Positions 4,799 through 5,742 of a stretch of DNA of 5,742 nucleotides are shown one piece after another. The position numbers were made by a program, and so were the translations under genes. Within the stretch, counting starts at the first letter, position 1; every line of letters begins with the position of its first letter. The stretch comes from Promicromonosporaceae bacterium (GTDB taxonomy: Bacteria > Actinomycetota > Actinomycetes > Actinomycetales > Cellulomonadaceae), in NCBI GenBank assembly GCA_009780755.1, contig WQZL01000158.1, forward strand, positions 1 to 5,742, given 5' to 3'. The notes under the pieces were generated by a model. That model worked only from the letters and a program-made list of their open reading frames with translations. It was not told the origin of the DNA and searched no databases.

Positions 4799-5556
4799 TG
4801 GGGGAGGTCCAAGGCGAGGGCGGCGGCTTGCAGTTGGGCCAGCTCGGCGCAGCCGGTGACGGCGAGATCGAGCAGGGTGTTCAGTTCGGCGCGGTCGAAG
4901 GGATCACCCTCGGCCGTGCCCTGCACCTCGACGAACTTGCCCGTACCTGTCACCACGACATTCATGTCGGTATCGGCGCGCACGTCCTCAACATACGGCA
5001 GGTCGAGCATGGGGGTGCCGTCGATGATGCCGACGCTGATCGCGGCTACCGAATCGCGCAAAACCTGAGCGTTCCGCTTAACGTGGCCGTAACGAACCCC
5101 CCAGGCGATTGCGTCGGCTAGCGCTACGTAGGCGCCGGTGATGGCGGCGGTACGAGTGCCGCCGTCGGCCTGCAATACATCGCAGTCCAGCACAATCGTG
5201 TTCTCGCCGAGCGCGTCTACATCCACCACGGCCCTAAGCGAACGGCCGATTAGCCGTGAAATCTCGTGGGTGCGGCCACCGATCTTGCCCCGGACGGACT
5301 CTCGGTCAGAGCGGGTGTTGGTGGCGCGGGGCAGCATCGCATACTCGGCGGTGATCCAACCGGAGCCGGAACCTTTGCGCCAGCGCGGCACACCCTCGGT
5401 GAACGATGCGGCACATAGCACGCGGGTGCCGCCGAACTCCACCAGCACCGACCCCTCGGCGGCATCGAGCCAACCACGGGTGAACTTGACCGGGCGGAGT
5501 TGGGAAGGGGTGCGGCCATCTTCGCGGAGCAGAGCGACAGAGGTCTGAAGAGTCAT
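4795..5556 (-). CDS. rph: Ribonuclease PH
   Basis: This 3'-to-5' phosphorolytic exoribonuclease uses phosphate to trim nucleotides from tRNA precursors, releasing nucleoside diphosphates, and works as a hexameric ring. The 253 residues match the family. Motifs: LREDGRTPSQLRPV (10-23), AEGSVLVEFGGTRVLC (33-48), GSGWITAEYAMLPRATNTR (64-82), GGRTHEISRLIGRSLRAVVD (93-112), DCDVLQADGGTRTAAITGA (124-142) including the phosphate-binding GGTR, LDLPYVEDVRADTDMNVV (184-201) with Asp191 and Asp197 at the catalytic pair's spacing, and VQGTAEGDPF (211-220). ATG codons also occur at 5577 and 5589; I choose 5556 because it gives the usual N-terminus and lies 7 nt after a -10-like TAGGGT, though the longer starts cannot be excluded. 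It heads an operon with rdgB. Confidence 0.93.
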   Translation of the reverse strand: MTLQTSVALLREDGRTPSQLRPVKFTRGWLDAAEGSVLVEFGGTRVLCAASFTEGVPRWRKGSGSGWITAEYAMLPRATNTRSDRESVRGKIGGRTHEISRLIGRSLRAVVDVDALGENTIVLDCDVLQADGGTRTAAITGAYVALADAIAWGVRYGHVKRNAQVLRDSVAAISVGIIDGTPMLDLPYVEDVRADTDMNVVVTGTGKFVEVQGTAEGDPFDRAELNTLLDLAVTGCAELAQLQAAALALDLPQ

Positions 5557-5563
5557 GCTAGCC

Positions 5564-5569
5564 ACCCTA
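5564..5569 (-). promoter_or_regulatory. Possible -10 box for rph
   Basis: On the minus strand TAGGGT ends 7 nt before the ATG at 5556, which would give a nearly leaderless mRNA. No -35 is visible at 16-19 nt. The same bases could instead act as a poor Shine-Dalgarno sequence (AGGG), so the reading is ambiguous. Confidence 0.3.
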
Positions 5570-5627
5570 TCTTCCATCACAGCGCCCATCGTGCGTCGGC
5601 ATACCGTTCATTTCGCGCTCCGCGGTA

Positions 5628-5641
5628 GGAAAACGTTTCCC
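5628..5641. promoter_or_regulatory. LacI/GalR-type palindrome, candidate operator
   Basis: GGAAAACGTTTCCC is palindromic around a central CG (5634-5635), with arms matching at 5 of 6 positions around AAACGTTT. LacI-family repressors typically bind sites with this central CG and AAACGTTT-like core. It lies 69 bp before the start codon of the right-edge gene and just upstream of its putative -10, so it would suit repression or carbon-source control of that gene; rph is also within reach. The regulator is not identified. Confidence 0.45.
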
Positions 5642-5649
5642 AGATGTGG

Positions 5650-5658
5650 TGAGATGAT
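5650..5658 (+). promoter_or_regulatory. Candidate extended -10 for the right-edge gene
   Basis: TGAGATGAT carries a TGN extension plus GATGAT (four of six to TATAAT). Transcription would start near 5665, and the palindrome at 5628-5641 would overlap the -35 position. An alternative -10 is TAAAGT (5663-5668); neither has a clear -35. Confidence 0.3.
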
Positions 5659-5664
5659 GTCGTA

Positions 5665-5684
5665 AAGTTGGGTCCAAGCAACTT
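5665..5684 (+). promoter_or_regulatory. Leader inverted repeat before the right-edge gene
   Basis: AAGTTG (5665-5670) and CAACTT (5679-5684) form a perfect 6-bp stem with an 8-nt loop, ending 12 nt before the AGGAG at 5697-5701. It may be a leader hairpin or a second operator. The short AT-containing stem makes it modest evidence. Confidence 0.35.
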
Positions 5685-5709
5685 CTGTCAACCTTCAGGA
5701 GACAAGACA

Positions 5710-5742
5710 ATGGCGCACAGCCTGCATGTAGACAGCCCCGAG
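5710..5742 (+). CDS. Start of an unidentified gene (3' end outside window)
   Basis: Only 11 residues (MAHSLHVDSPE) are visible. The start is well supported: AGGAG (5697-5701) lies 8 nt before the ATG, the frame is open to the window edge, and the gene sits divergently from rph behind a 153-bp region with a LacI-type palindrome. That palindrome suggests a sugar uptake or use gene, but the protein fragment is too short to recognise and no function should be assigned. Confidence 0.6.
   Translation, partial: MAHSLHVDSPE

Noticed and set aside
5138..5548. Plus-strand open frame opposite rph
   Set aside because: It is a shadow of the highly conserved Rph sequence, with no motif of its own.
1..5742. 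CRISPR array, tRNA, rRNA, insertion sequence, phage genes or a defence system
   Set aside because: I see no direct repeats with spacers, no tRNA-like cloverleaf, no transposase or integrase motif; every sizeable open frame with motifs is a housekeeping or small accessory gene.

Overview
The window reads as a stretch of a GC-rich actinomycete (Actinomycetota) chromosome. The evidence is a DUF3039 protein (a family I know only from actinobacteria), an F420-type luciferase-like oxidoreductase, actinobacterial-style MurI, Rph and RdgB sequences, and several genes whose -10 box lies exactly 6 nt before the start codon, the layout of leaderless transcripts common in this phylum. I cannot name the genus. 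Nothing looks like a phage, transposon, CRISPR array, tRNA or rRNA. This is mostly housekeeping DNA; the interesting parts are a small unrecognised lipoprotein, the regulatory layout and a few protein oddities.

Layout, left to right. The 3' end of a membrane-protein gene (+) runs into the window and its stop codon overlaps that of a convergent LLM-class flavin/F420 oxidoreductase gene (-). A divergent gap of about 90 bp follows, then a DUF3039 gene (+), convergent with nicotinate phosphoribosyltransferase pncB (-). A 182-bp divergent region carries the pncB promoter with a perfect dyad on its -35 box, and an extended -10 promoter plus 5'-UTR hairpin for a 74-residue lipoprotein gene (+). A hairpin separates that gene from glutamate racemase murI (+). 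murI converges through a second hairpin on rdgB (-), which is cotranscribed with the upstream gene rph (-) through an ATGA stop/start overlap. Divergently from rph, a 153-bp region holds a LacI-type palindrome and a leader hairpin before the first 11 codons of another gene (+), which runs off the right edge. No gene-free stretch exceeds 300 bases.

Functionally, pncB feeds NAD salvage, murI supplies D-glutamate for peptidoglycan, rph trims tRNA 3' ends, and rdgB removes non-canonical purine nucleotides. As I recall, pncB, murI, rph and rdgB also lie near one another in mycobacteria, in the order pncB1, clpS, a few genes, murI, rph, rdgB. Here the locus is compacted and murI points against rph-rdgB. 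Gene starts mix two modes: probable leaderless starts (DUF3039, pncB, murI, perhaps rph) and Shine-Dalgarno starts (lipoprotein, LLM oxidoreductase, right-edge gene).
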